Part shown: positions 53,501-62,100 of the stretch, piece by piece
Layout: the number at the start of each line of letters is the position of its first letter
Position numbering within the stretch: the first letter of the stretch is position 1
Source of the DNA: Nocardia asteroides
GTDB lineage: Bacteria; Actinomycetota; Actinomycetes; Mycobacteriales; Mycobacteriaceae
Length of the DNA stretch: 64,000 bases
Assembly: GCA_019930625.1 (NCBI GenBank)
Contig: CP082844.1
Span: forward strand, 868,001 to 932,000
Reading direction: 5' to 3'
Made by a program: the position numbers and the translations under genes
Notes under the pieces: model-generated
Told to the model about the DNA's origin: nothing
The model's input: only the letters and a program-made list of their open reading frames with translations
Database searches by the model: none

Positions 53501-54797
53501 TCACGACCTGCCCGTCGCGCAGCTTCTCGGCGGAGCGTCCGTCGATGACGTCGTGGGGCTGGTCCGTTCGCACGCGCCGATTCCGGCGAGGACGGGCACA
53601 CCGGCACGCCCTGTATCCTCCGAACAGCCCGACGTTCCCGCGGAATCGGTGCGCCCGGCGCGAGCAGTGCACGCCACGAAGCCCGTGGACATCGCCGAGC
53701 GTGCGCGGCTGGCAGCGGCGCACGCAGTGCCAGCCGATCTGGATCCCGACCGAATGCGCTCCGCACGCGCGGATCTGGACACCTTCGGGCTGCGAGCGAT
53801 GATGGAGACCCTGGATCCGGTACTGCGGGATGGCGCCGTCCACACCGTGGACGAGATCGCCACGCGTCTGGAATTCGCACCGCGACATCGGTGGTTGCTA
53901 CAGCGCTGGCTCGACGAGCTCACGACACACGGTTGTCTCGAGCACGTCCCGGCGCACGGCTATCGCGCCGTGGGTCCGGTACCGGCGCCGGCTCGTCCCG
54001 ACTTGTTCGCAGTGTGTGCCGACCTGGGCTACTCGCCCGAGTTCGCGACCTTCCTGCAGCGGTCCGATGAGCACCTGACCGAACTCGCGCAGGACCGCGT
54101 TCGCGTCCAGGAGTTGTTGTTCCCCGACGGCGACATGCTCACCGCCGAAGCCGCATATCGGGACAACATCATCAGTAGCTATCTCAATACCGCCGCCCGC
54201 GAGATCGTCGCGGGCATAGCCGAGCGACTGGAACGCGACCGATCACCGATCCGGATACTCGAATTGGGGGCCGGTATCGGAGGAACAACCAATGATGTCC
54301 TGGCCGGACTGTCGGGACTGTCCGTGGACTACCACTTCACCGACCTGTCGACCTTCTTCCTCGCCGCGGCGCAGAAGCGGTTCTCCGAATATCCGTGGAT
54401 GCGATACGGAATCATGGACCTCAATACCGACCTCGGGGAGCAGCCGCCCTACGACATCGTGCTCGCGGCCAATGTCGTGCACAATGCCCACCACATCGGC
54501 GAAACTCTCCGCCAGCTACACGACCTGCTCAACCCCGGTGGCGCGGTTGTCTTCATCGAGGCGTGCCGGGCGAACTTCCAGCTGCTGACATCCATGAAAT
54601 TCCTGATGTCGGCAGGCCCCGGTCAACCGCACCCCGGCAGTTCCGACATCCGAGCCGGGGCGCGGATTTTCCTCACCGAAGACGAGTGGCGTGATCAGCT
54701 CACCAGTTCAGGGTTCACTCCCATGCTGGTGCTGCCCGACGCCGATCATCCGATGCACATGCTCGACCAGCGGATCTTCGCCGCGATCCGCGACTGA
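50448..54797 (+). CDS. PKS, AT-KR-ACP-methyltransferase (MbtD-like with added MT)
   Basis: This 1449-aa protein has an AT (about 110-410) with GHSQGEIAA (Ser204); its specificity loop reads YPAHT instead of the usual HAFH or YASH. The KR (about 690-950) has IIGGTGNLG and Y860 in VVYAAANRML. The ACP carries S1003 in GLDSLQAL. A C-terminal SAM-dependent methyltransferase (about 1190-1449) has LELGAGIGGTT. Mycobacterial MbtD ends after the ACP, so the methyltransferase is extra and fits the alpha-methylated beta-hydroxy acids of nocobactin-type siderophores (inference). It has no KS, which is supplied by the preceding gene. The start is uncertain: ATG 50448 (GGCGGAG upstream) or GTG 50478. Confidence 0.87.
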   Translation: MRTQSLRCPFVRSATISDYRLPDGTIPVLLSADTPDLLRDEAAAILSYVTDRPEASPRRVAEMLFRTRVARRHRAVAMVTGRDDLATTLRAVAEGTAHPAVVRNDGPATPRRRAFVFPGQGGQRPGMGRLYYEGSPAFRAEADRCDEIFHELFGASPLTYVLDEDFPADDSAGIVQPALFLQMAALAAMWRAVGIEPDVTIGHSQGEIAAAYVSGKMTLADAILIVGTRAHAVDGIASDDYAMAVVAADRDECEDLLARRSGWAQLSVINSPHMVGISGDRGTVQDVVDTLTERGTFARVIRVRYPAHTSSINQLGDDVRDAVKSRLSSHYFSETKIECIGATLGGPITSDLPVDEYWFWNLRNIVRFDKAVAAAVARQVDTFVELAEHPTLQLSIQENLSVVAAEHSATVTGTSSRTATDLSEFARNLAVLAISDVDYSWDRLRTESEKTIPLPLPDFPNVRMNELRLWLPYNSPSAASAGPVTPPAEHAAASSVTEQVTGNPENAAATPAQLLVEDWVRLVQRSLVPPRKLGLIDHTGACAELASALCAEAENYGATARMIDIENDGDSGDVDTVVVLLANPGPLDDHSAVARTAEFFGLRSWWPGLGGEVTDCWLLTAGGETVVAEDAPPHPVHAAASAGFRCIGAEYPGVAFRHLDLLPEQTRPDSAGAIIAAIHTAGEPELAVRGDSLYAKRLVDAERMTPDALGARPENVVIIGGTGNLGLEFCAHFARNGARRVTLVGRSGETPAIADQLARIRRTGTAEIRTIRCDVRDKSAVSRLAEEHCDTPADLIIHAAVDYADVELAQITSEKVDQALRTKVIGISQVLEVLPRAQNCRVLLCSSMAATIGGRGQVVYAAANRMLDAMAHRLRAEGLDCVSVQWGQWTVHLDLGAAGAAKLAGAGVVPMNPADAIALGSNGLHTNAIVAAFDWSRAHSALEAYGYGPLLSQLAAPAAADHAPGAGEDLPRRMVKLLAEVIGVDRVATIDTSVPMVAIGLDSLQALEFRRRVNGEFGHDLPVAQLLGGASVDDVVGLVRSHAPIPARTGTPARPVSSEQPDVPAESVRPARAVHATKPVDIAERARLAAAHAVPADLDPDRMRSARADLDTFGLRAMMETLDPVLRDGAVHTVDEIATRLEFAPRHRWLLQRWLDELTTHGCLEHVPAHGYRAVGPVPAPARPDLFAVCADLGYSPEFATFLQRSDEHLTELAQDRVRVQELLFPDGDMLTAEAAYRDNIISSYLNTAAREIVAGIAERLERDRSPIRILELGAGIGGTTNDVLAGLSGLSVDYHFTDLSTFFLAAAQKRFSEYPWMRYGIMDLNTDLGEQPPYDIVLAANVVHNAHHIGETLRQLHDLLNPGGAVVFIEACRANFQLLTSMKFLMSAGPGQPHPGSSDIRAGARIFLTEDEWRDQLTSSGFTPMLVLPDADHPMHMLDQRIFAAIRD

Positions 54798-54837
54798 GAG
54801 CAAGGAGCCCGAGCGGGCTGTACTCGGCTGCAACGCG

Positions 54838-54875
54838 GCGGTGGCCCAGCCGATCATGATCGGCTGGGCCACCGC
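54838..54875. terminator. 38-bp perfect palindrome, bidirectional terminator
   Basis: Bases 54838-54856 and 54857-54875 are exact reverse complements with no spacer, giving a 19-bp GC-rich arm. It lies 41 bp past the PKS stop and 16 bp from the end of the convergent A-domain pseudogene. It is well placed to end transcription from both sides. Confidence 0.85.
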
Positions 54876-54890
54876 GATCACGCCGCCTCA

Positions 54891-56067
54891 TCAGAAACGG
54901 CAAGCGCGGCAAGCGCATTCCAGTGAGCCGTCCGTGGTCCAGCCTGCACGATCGCCGGTTCGAAACAATCGGCCTTCCGGCAGGAACGGATCGTCCACGA
55001 AACGGTTGCGGGCGTACGGATTCCCACCCTCGGCGCCGAGCGCGGCGCCACCCACGTAGACCTCGCCGATCACTCCGGGCGGGACCGGTTGCCGAAACTC
55101 GTCCAAGACCAGCACTCTGGCGCCTGGGATCGGCCTCGTGTGTCCGGTTCCGTCCAGCGAGCCGCGCGTCACCGCACCGGCGTAGGCGGGCACCGTATAA
55201 CCGAACGTGGCGATCGATTCCGTCGACCGTGTGACGAGTCGGCCGGAAAGCAGTGGCGCAGGGCAGACCCCGGTAACATCCCAGCGCCGTACCGTCGGAA
55301 GCTCGGCGCCCGTGGCAGCGATACGTTCGACCGTAGCCACGTCGGCGGTAACGTGGGTTACCGCGGATGTCGCAATGAGTTCGACCACCGCGTTCGGGTC
55401 GCTCCACTGCGGCTGCGTGGCGACGACCGACGTCGCACCGTCCGCGAGGGCGGCCAGCAGCTCGACGGCGACCTGAGCGTCGCTCCACCCTGCGGAGAGC
55501 AGCCGCACGTCGGCGGAACCCCACACGCAATCTGGTTTTCGATACCGACGTTCGGCGGCGATCGTACGGCGGTCCTCGACAGCCACTTCCAGTGCCGAAC
55601 CGGGCAGCACAGCGATCTCCGGCGCCCCGCCGGCGACGGCCATGGCTCCATCGCCGAGCATGGCCACCAGGTCGAACCAAGCGGTCGACCGACGCGTTCA
55701 CCGACACTCTGTCCACCGCGGGCATATCCAGCCATGCGAAGAAATCGCTATAGGTGAGAGTCACTGTTTCGCAGCGGATAGCGGTACGAATGCCGGGGAT
55801 GATCCGTGCCCGGCGAACCAGGTCGGCGATGCCGGGCGCCTCAGGCAATTCCACACCGGTGGCCCACTCGTCGAGCACCCGCCGTCGCTCGTCAGCGGTC
55901 AGCCCATCCGACCCGCCGAGATCGGCGTCGGCCGAACCGGCGAGATCTCGAACCGCGAGAGTGTTCACGCGAACTCCCGCGTCGATACCGGCACGGGGCT
56001 CGGCTCGCACCGGGCGCACCGGCGAGTTGTCAGATGGCGCGCGGCCAGCGCCCGGCTTCGAAAGCAT
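54891..56067 (-). pseudogene. NRPS adenylation-domain pseudogene
   Basis: The 5' part (from ATG 56067 to about 55685) encodes the end-of-C/start-of-A linker pattern (LTADERRRVLDEWATGVELPEAPG, then LTYSDFFAWL). The frame then shifts: from about 55690 the coding continues one frame over as FDLVAMLGDGAMAV... This later part has LAALADGATSVVA, a serine/threonine-poor A-core, and RPIPGARVLVLDEFRQPVPPGVIGEVYVGGAALG...RLFRTGD. It stops just after the TGD motif, before the A8-A10 region and any PCP. A3 (SGSTG) and most of the N-terminal subdomain are missing. It is a decayed relic of an NRPS gene, possibly a former siderophore synthetase. Confidence 0.7.
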
Positions 56068-56200
56068 GCGGCTTCCTCACAAGCATCTCGGCGTAGCGCC
56101 GGCTCCCGCAGCACGGGTATCGGCTGGAACAGTCGTTGCGGTCCGGACCGACGTATGCGCTTCGATTCCCGGTCGATCCGAGCAACCACCCGAAGCGTCC

Positions 56201-56221
56201 TTAGCATAGGGTAACCTTACC
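56201..56221 (+). promoter_or_regulatory. Iron box upstream of the MbtK-like gene
   Basis: TTAGCATAGGGTAACCTTACC contains a TAGGGTAACCTTA core close to the IdeR/DmdR consensus. It lies 62 bp before the ATG at 56284 and probably makes the acyltransferase iron-repressed. It could also have served the divergent A-domain gene before its decay. Confidence 0.55.
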
Positions 56222-56283
56222 AACAACCCGAGACCCAGTGCTGCGGCCGAACGTGACCGCGACGACCGAGGAGCCGCCGAACG

Positions 56284-56949
56284 ATGAATCCGACTGGAAC
56301 GCCGTACGTTCTCAAGCGAGAACTGACCGATATCCCCGACGATGTCCGCGCCGCCCCAGCACCTGTGATTCCCGATTTCCCCGAGCCGTTCGCTCTTCGG
56401 GTGGCCGATCCCGACAGCGACGATCCCGCGACGATCGCCGAATGGATGAGCCTCCCCCACCTGGCTCGGACTTGGGAACAACCGTGGCCCCCGGAGCGCA
56501 GACGGGCCGACATCGCCGCACAGCTCGCCGGAACTTACTCACGACCATGCATCGTCAGTTTCGACTTCGCAGCCATCGACTTGCCAGAACTCGGCCGACG
56601 CGAAGTCGCCTACGTAGAGCTGTACCGGCCGGCGAAGGACGAGTGCGCGCGGTTCTACCACGCCGACCCACGGGACATGGCTTTCCATATCGCGACCGCG
56701 GACCAGAACGTGATCGGCCGAGGCGTCATGTCGAAGTGGATCGGCCTCCTGGCCGAGGGCATCTGGGCCGCTGAACCGGAATGCCGCCGCCTGATGGGCG
56801 ATCCGGATCACCAGAACATCTCGGTACGCAGAGCTTTGGCCAAGAACGGCTGGCTCGAACTGGGCGAGTTCGATGTGCGGCCCGGCCGCCGGATCGCTCT
56901 GTGCACATTGCCGCGTGAGCCGCAGGACGTACCGGCGATCCGGCGCTGA
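56284..56949 (+). CDS. Lysine N6-acyltransferase (MbtK/IucB-like GNAT)
   Basis: This 221-aa GNAT-fold acyltransferase has the MbtK/IucB pattern: ALRVADPDSDDPATIAEWMSLPHLARTWEQPWP, YVELYRPAKDECARFYHADPRDMAFHIATAD, and the C-terminal GDPDHQNISVRRALAKNGWLELGEF. MbtK transfers a long acyl chain to the N6 amine (or N6-hydroxyl amine) of lysine to make the lipid hydroxamate of mycobactins. The start ATG is preceded by GAGGAG. It is convergent with the monooxygenase gene that works in the same step. Confidence 0.88.
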   Translation: MNPTGTPYVLKRELTDIPDDVRAAPAPVIPDFPEPFALRVADPDSDDPATIAEWMSLPHLARTWEQPWPPERRRADIAAQLAGTYSRPCIVSFDFAAIDLPELGRREVAYVELYRPAKDECARFYHADPRDMAFHIATADQNVIGRGVMSKWIGLLAEGIWAAEPECRRLMGDPDHQNISVRRALAKNGWLELGEFDVRPGRRIALCTLPREPQDVPAIRR

Positions 56950-56959
56950 CCGCCCGCGT

Positions 56960-58276
56960 CTAGCGACCGGCCGAACCTCCCTGAGCGCGCACGGCTACCG
57001 AGCGCGCACGGGTCGGAGCCGCCTGCAGCACCCGATCCGAAAGTTCCCCCAGGCAGCTCAGATTCGGGAATCCGGGGCCCTGCGCCAGACCAGCGAGATT
57101 CGGCAGGTAGAGCTTTGCATCGAGGCCGGTCACCGCCAGGTCGTGGCCGATCGCCGCCTCGATCCGCGGCTGCGTGATCGGGCCGCCGATCGCGAGTTCC
57201 ACCAGATCTGCGGCGTCGACATCGAACATCTCCAGGAACCACAGCGGCTGACCGCCGGTCGCGTCCACCACCAGATCGAAGACATGCACCCGATCCGGGC
57301 GCCCCTCGTTGCGCAACGTCAGCGCGACGCCATCGCCTTGCTCCGCCACCCGCACGACACGCCCCTGCAAATGATGAACCCGATTGTCGCCCAACAGGTT
57401 TTCCTGCACGCGCACCGAGAACACACCGCGGTCGGTGCGCCGCACGACGTCCCGGCGTTCTTCTATGCTCAACCCCCGCCACTTGGCGGGATCGCTGTAC
57501 AGCGAATTCTCGAAGTAGCTCTCGCCGCGGGTGTAGATCGTGGCGGCGGGCGAGATCACCGAGACGGTCAGTACATCGTGACGGACCAACTCGTCCATCG
57601 CGGAGCCCGCGGTCTCACCGCCGCCGATCACCGCCGCTCGCGACGAAACCGGCAACCGGCGGCGGCCGACCAGATCCCAGAAGTCGGCGATGCTCAACAC
57701 TTTCGGATGAGCGGCCAGCGCACGCCTGCTGTCGCCCGGCCCGGTGATCATCAGCCGGTCCGCATCGATCTCGGACGCAACGCCGTCCGCGTCGACCACC
57801 GAGACCAGCCAGCCGTCGGCCGCCGCGGAGATCTTGCGCACCGCCCCTGGCACGATCTCGACCTCGGCCTTCTTCGCGACCCACTGCAGATATTTGGCCC
57901 AGACATGATGATGCGGATTGGGGCGGCCGCGGTCGACCCATTCGGCGTACGTGCCGCGTTCGACGAGGAACGACGTCCAACTGAACGCCATCATCGCCTC
58001 GTTGATCTCGCGGTTGTGCCCGCGTGCCCAGGTGGAGTGGTACGGAAATCCCACATCCTTTTCGGGGCTGGTGCCCAGCCGGTGCTGGCCGTCGGTCCAG
58101 CCACCGTTCGGCAACCAATTGCCACCCACCGCATGCGGTTCCGCCACAACTACCTGCGGCGCGGGCAGGCCGAGTTCACGCAGGACGTATGCCTTCGCCG
58201 CGACGGCCATGGCTTTCGGACCCGCGCCGACCACCAGAAGTCTGTCCACCGGTTCTCCCATCTTCATCCCAGCCAC
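56960..58276 (-). CDS. L-lysine N6-monooxygenase (MbtG-like)
   Basis: This 438-aa flavoprotein has an N-terminal FAD motif VVGAGPKAMAVAAKA, DVGFPYHSTWARGHNREINEAMM, and a second Rossmann motif AVIGGGETAG (about 215-224) for NADPH. MbtG hydroxylates the epsilon-nitrogen of the lysine residues that become iron-binding hydroxamates. The start could be GTG 58276, ATG 58267 or ATG 58261; I kept the longest. It is divergent from the siderophore-interacting protein, sharing a 95-bp promoter region with an iron box. Confidence 0.88.
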   Translation of the reverse strand: MAGMKMGEPVDRLLVVGAGPKAMAVAAKAYVLRELGLPAPQVVVAEPHAVGGNWLPNGGWTDGQHRLGTSPEKDVGFPYHSTWARGHNREINEAMMAFSWTSFLVERGTYAEWVDRGRPNPHHHVWAKYLQWVAKKAEVEIVPGAVRKISAAADGWLVSVVDADGVASEIDADRLMITGPGDSRRALAAHPKVLSIADFWDLVGRRRLPVSSRAAVIGGGETAGSAMDELVRHDVLTVSVISPAATIYTRGESYFENSLYSDPAKWRGLSIEERRDVVRRTDRGVFSVRVQENLLGDNRVHHLQGRVVRVAEQGDGVALTLRNEGRPDRVHVFDLVVDATGGQPLWFLEMFDVDAADLVELAIGGPITQPRIEAAIGHDLAVTGLDAKLYLPNLAGLAQGPGFPNLSCLGELSDRVLQAAPTRARSVAVRAQGGSAGR

Positions 58277-58347
58277 CGGATCGGCGCCCGGCCGCGAAGC
58301 GGATCGTCTGTGCCGCCGCCGATAGAACGGCGAACAAGACTTCCAAG

Positions 58348-58366
58348 TATACTTAGGCTAACCTTA
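58348..58366 (+). promoter_or_regulatory. Iron box overlapping the -10 of the SIP gene
   Basis: TATACTTAGGCTAACCTTA contains twelve consecutive matches to the IdeR/DmdR consensus (TTAGGCTAACCT). Its first six bases, TATACT, are a near-perfect -10 hexamer. The site ends 5 bp before the ATG at 58372. Repressor binding would directly block polymerase, and the mRNA leader would be very short. Confidence 0.72.
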
Positions 58367-58371
58367 ATCAC

Positions 58372-59079
58372 ATGGGTAAAGGAACCAACGGCGTCATGTT
58401 GAAGCTGTGGCGTGCCGACGACTATCGACTGCGCGTCACCTCCACCGAGAGCATCACCGACAAATATGTGCGGATCGGCTTCGCCGCGGGCGGTCTGCTC
58501 GCCGACCATCCGGTCCACCCAACCCAGTTCATCCGGTTGTGGATCCCCGATGCGGTCACCGACAAGTTGCACCATCGTGCGTACACCCTGGTGGATCAAG
58601 ACCCCGCGGCCGACCACTTCTACATCGAATTCGCTTTGCACGGCGGTCCGGCCAGCGCGTGGGCACAGCGAGCGGCGGTCGGCGAGGAAATCGAGGCGTC
58701 CGTGCTGGGCTCGAAGTTTCAGCTGCCCGACACCGTACCGACCGAGTACGTCATTTTCGGTGACACCGCCTCGCTGCCGGCGATCAATTCGCTGCTCGAC
58801 GCGATCGGCGACGCGCCCGCGAGGGTCTGGCTGGAATGGCAGTACGAATCCGACACCTCGCTTCCGGTGCGCAACAAGCCGCACCACCAGGTGACCTGGG
58901 TGCAGCGCATCGATGACGGAAGGCTGCTGCGCGAACAAGCACATGAGTTGGACTGCTCCAAGGACGTTTTCGCGTGGGCCGGCTGCGACGGTCACACGAC
59001 CCGCACGATCGTCAAGGCTCTGAAGACAACCCACCAGTTGCCGAAGACTTCGATCAAGTACCAGGCCTACTGGAAGTAG
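58372..59079 (+). CDS. Siderophore-interacting FAD-binding protein (ferric siderophore reductase)
   Basis: This 235-aa protein of the SIP/ViuB family has the flavin motif HRAYTL near residue 65, the N-terminal barrel (YRLRVTSTESITDKYVRIGF), and the C-terminal NAD(P)H domain with EYVIFGDTASLPAINSLL and DVFAWAGCDGHTTRTI. Members reduce Fe(III) in imported siderophores to release iron in the cytosol; in mycobacteria the same domain is fused to the importer IrtA, here it is free-standing. The ATG at 58372 lies almost on top of the iron box; an ATG at 58396 is an alternative start. Confidence 0.88.
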   Translation: MGKGTNGVMLKLWRADDYRLRVTSTESITDKYVRIGFAAGGLLADHPVHPTQFIRLWIPDAVTDKLHHRAYTLVDQDPAADHFYIEFALHGGPASAWAQRAAVGEEIEASVLGSKFQLPDTVPTEYVIFGDTASLPAINSLLDAIGDAPARVWLEWQYESDTSLPVRNKPHHQVTWVQRIDDGRLLREQAHELDCSKDVFAWAGCDGHTTRTIVKALKTTHQLPKTSIKYQAYWK

Positions 59080-59085
59080 TTCGGT

Positions 59086-59111
59086 AGCGCCTCGCCCTGA
59101 TGCGAGGCGCT
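59086..59111. terminator. Terminator between SIP gene and MbtB-like NRPS
   Basis: AGCGCCTCG (59086-59094) and CGAGGCGCT (59103-59111) form a perfect 9-bp stem with an 8-nt loop between two convergent genes. Confidence 0.65.
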
Positions 59112-59124
59112 CCTCTCCCCGGCC

Positions 59125-62100
59125 TCAGGCCATACTCTGAGTCTGCGACAGCACCTCGTCGTCGCTCATCGCGGATACCTCCAGGTACATCTTGGCCACC
59201 TGCGCCAGCCGGTCGGCATGTGGATCCCTGCTCTGAAGTCGTTGCGCGAGTCCCGCGACGGTGCGGGACGCGAACATGTCGGCAACCAGCGCGTGCTCGG
59301 TGTCCAGCCAGTCGCGCACGCGCGCGATGACGGTGGTGGCCAGCACCGAATCTCCGCCGAGCTGGAAGAAGTCGTCGTGCACGCCGACGCTGTCGACGCC
59401 GAGCACCCCGGCGACGATATCCGCGAGCGCGGCTTCCACATCAGTGCGTGGCCGACCGTCCGACCCATCCCCGGCGCTCGGTTCGAGCAGGGCAACCACG
59501 GCGCGGCGGTCCAGCTTTCCGTTCGCGGTCAACGGCATGCGATCGAGTACCTCGATGCGAGTCGGAATCATATAGCTGGGCAACAGCTCCGATACCGCAT
59601 CGGTGATATCCGCGGCACATCCGGTGGGCCCGGACACCGCCGCGACCAGTTTCGGCGAGCTGTCGCCCACGACCGCGGCAACGGCATGGCGGACGCCGTC
59701 CACCGCCCGTAACGCGGTCTCGACCTCGCCGAGTTCCACACGGTAGCCACGGATCTGCACTTGATGGTCGGCACGACCCAAGAACTCGATGGTGCCGTCC
59801 GGCCAGTACCGGGCCAGATCACCGGTGCGATACCAGCGCATCCCCTCGTGTTCGACAAACCGCTCCGCCGTCCGCTCCGGATCGTTGCGGTAGCCGGCCG
59901 CCACGCCGGCGCCGCCGACCCAGAACTCACCCGGCACCCAATCGGGGCAATCACGGCCGGCCTGCGAGACGACCCGGCAGCGCACATTGCGCAGGGGCAC
60001 GCCAAAGGGCACCGTCGCCCAGTGCTCGGGAGGATCGGCGACCTCACAGATGGTGTTGTGGATGGCCGTCTCGGTCGCACCACCCAGTCCCGAGAACCGG
60101 CAACCGGGGACCTGGCGCGCGAGTCGGCGTGCCAAGTCGGCGCCGACCCAGTCGCCGCCCAGTGTCACCGCACGCAGTGAGCCACCCAGTTCCCCACCGC
60201 CGACTTCCAGGATCATGTCCAGCATGGCGGGGACGCAATTGAGAATGGAAACCCGGTGACGGCGAAGGAGTTCGACCCAGGAGGTGGCCTCGGCGCGTTG
60301 TTCCGCGTCGAGCGCGACCACCGCTGCGCCGACCGAGAACATCCCGAAGATGTCATAGACCGAGGCGTCGAACTCCAGGGCGGACAGGCCGAGCACCCGG
60401 TCGGTGGAACCGACCTCGAACCAGTCGTTCACCGCGTCTATGGTGTTCATCGCCGCGCAGTGTGGGACGTCGACACCCTTCGGCACACCTGTGGAGCCCG
60501 AGGTGAAGATGACGTAGGCGATGCTGCGCGTGTCCGGGAGCACCGGCTCCCGCAACGGGTTCACATGCCGCCTGGCCGCGGTCATCGGCACACAGCGGAC
60601 CTGTTCGCCCATGTCGGCGCCCTCGACGGTAAGGGCAACGGCCACCGCACCCGTCCGCAGGATCTCCGCACGCCGGGCTACGGGTTGATCGAATCCGATG
60701 GGCACGTAGGCGGCACCTGCCGCGAGAATGCCCAGCACGGCCACGATTTGGTCCGGCCCCTTGGGCAACTGCACCGCCACGGCGTCACCGGACTCGACAC
60801 CGTTGTCGCGCAACGCGCCCGCGACGGCCAGCGCCTGCGCCGCCAACTCACGGTAGGTCCACACACCGTCCGCACCGTCGCGGCTCCACACCACGGCGGG
60901 CGCATCGGGTTTCGTCCGGGCGTGCTCGAACAGTCCTTGGTGCAGGCAACGCCCACTGACCGGCCCGTCGGTGGCGTTGATCTGCGCGCGCACCGCGGCC
61001 TGTGCCACCGGTAGCCGAACCGGCGCCTCGGCATCCCAGCCCGCCGACCCCTCGGCGAGCCGCGCGACCGCCTCGATGTAGCGGGCGAACATGGTGTCGA
61101 TCATCCCCGCCGGAAACGCGGATTGCCGGACATCCCAGTTGAGCAGCAGTCCGCCACGGATCTCGGTGACCTGCGCGTCCAGCAGCACCTGCGGCCCCTG
61201 CGAGATGATCCATACCGGTTCGCCGAAGGTGCCGGTGACCGACTCGGCGAATAGTTCGCCGAGATTGAGCGCACTCGTGTAGACGATCGGCGCCAATACC
61301 GGCTCACCTCGGTATCGGCCGAGGTCACGCAGCACCTCCAGCCCGGAATAGGCGGTGTGCGCACCACTTTCGTGCATGCTGCGCTGCAGCGATCTGGCTC
61401 GCTCGGCGACGGTCACGTTCTCGGTGACGTCCACGTCCAGCATGATCGACGAGGTGAAGTCGCCGACCACCCGGTCGATGCCGGGGTCCACCGGCTCCCG
61501 GTGAAAAAGCGGCACATTCAGCAGGAACCGGCTCTGGGCCGACCAGCCGCCGATGGTCTCGGCGAATACCGCCGCCAATGCCATGGCGGGGGTGATCCCG
61601 CGCTCGTGCGCGGCCGCCGACAACCGCTCCTTCGCTTCCGGAGCCAGCCAGTGGTCGTAGCGAACCGTGCGATGCGGTTCGACGCGCTCCCCGACGGGAA
61701 CGGTGGGCAGCTCCGGGGCGCCCGGCAGGTCCGGCAGCCGCTGCTGCCACCACTGGCGGTCACGCTCGCGGGCGGCGGTGTCCACCTTCCGCTCGGTCCG
61801 ATATTGACGGTAGCTATAAGATTGCTCCGACAGCTGGGCTCCGTGATACAGCTCGGAGAGATCCGCGACCAGTACCCGATAACTCATCGCATCCCCAGCC
61901 AGCATGTCGACGTCAAGGTGTAGCCGGGTACGCCCCTCCGCGAGCAGGGTGAGTGTGACGTCGAAGACCTGTCCGTCCGCGATGTCCAAACGCTGATGGG
62001 TTTTTTGGTCGCGCAGTCGTGTCAAAGCCGCCTCGGCGGCGTCGTGCGCGTGCTCACGCAGGTCAACGACGCTGAACACCGTGCGTCCCGGCGCGTCCAT

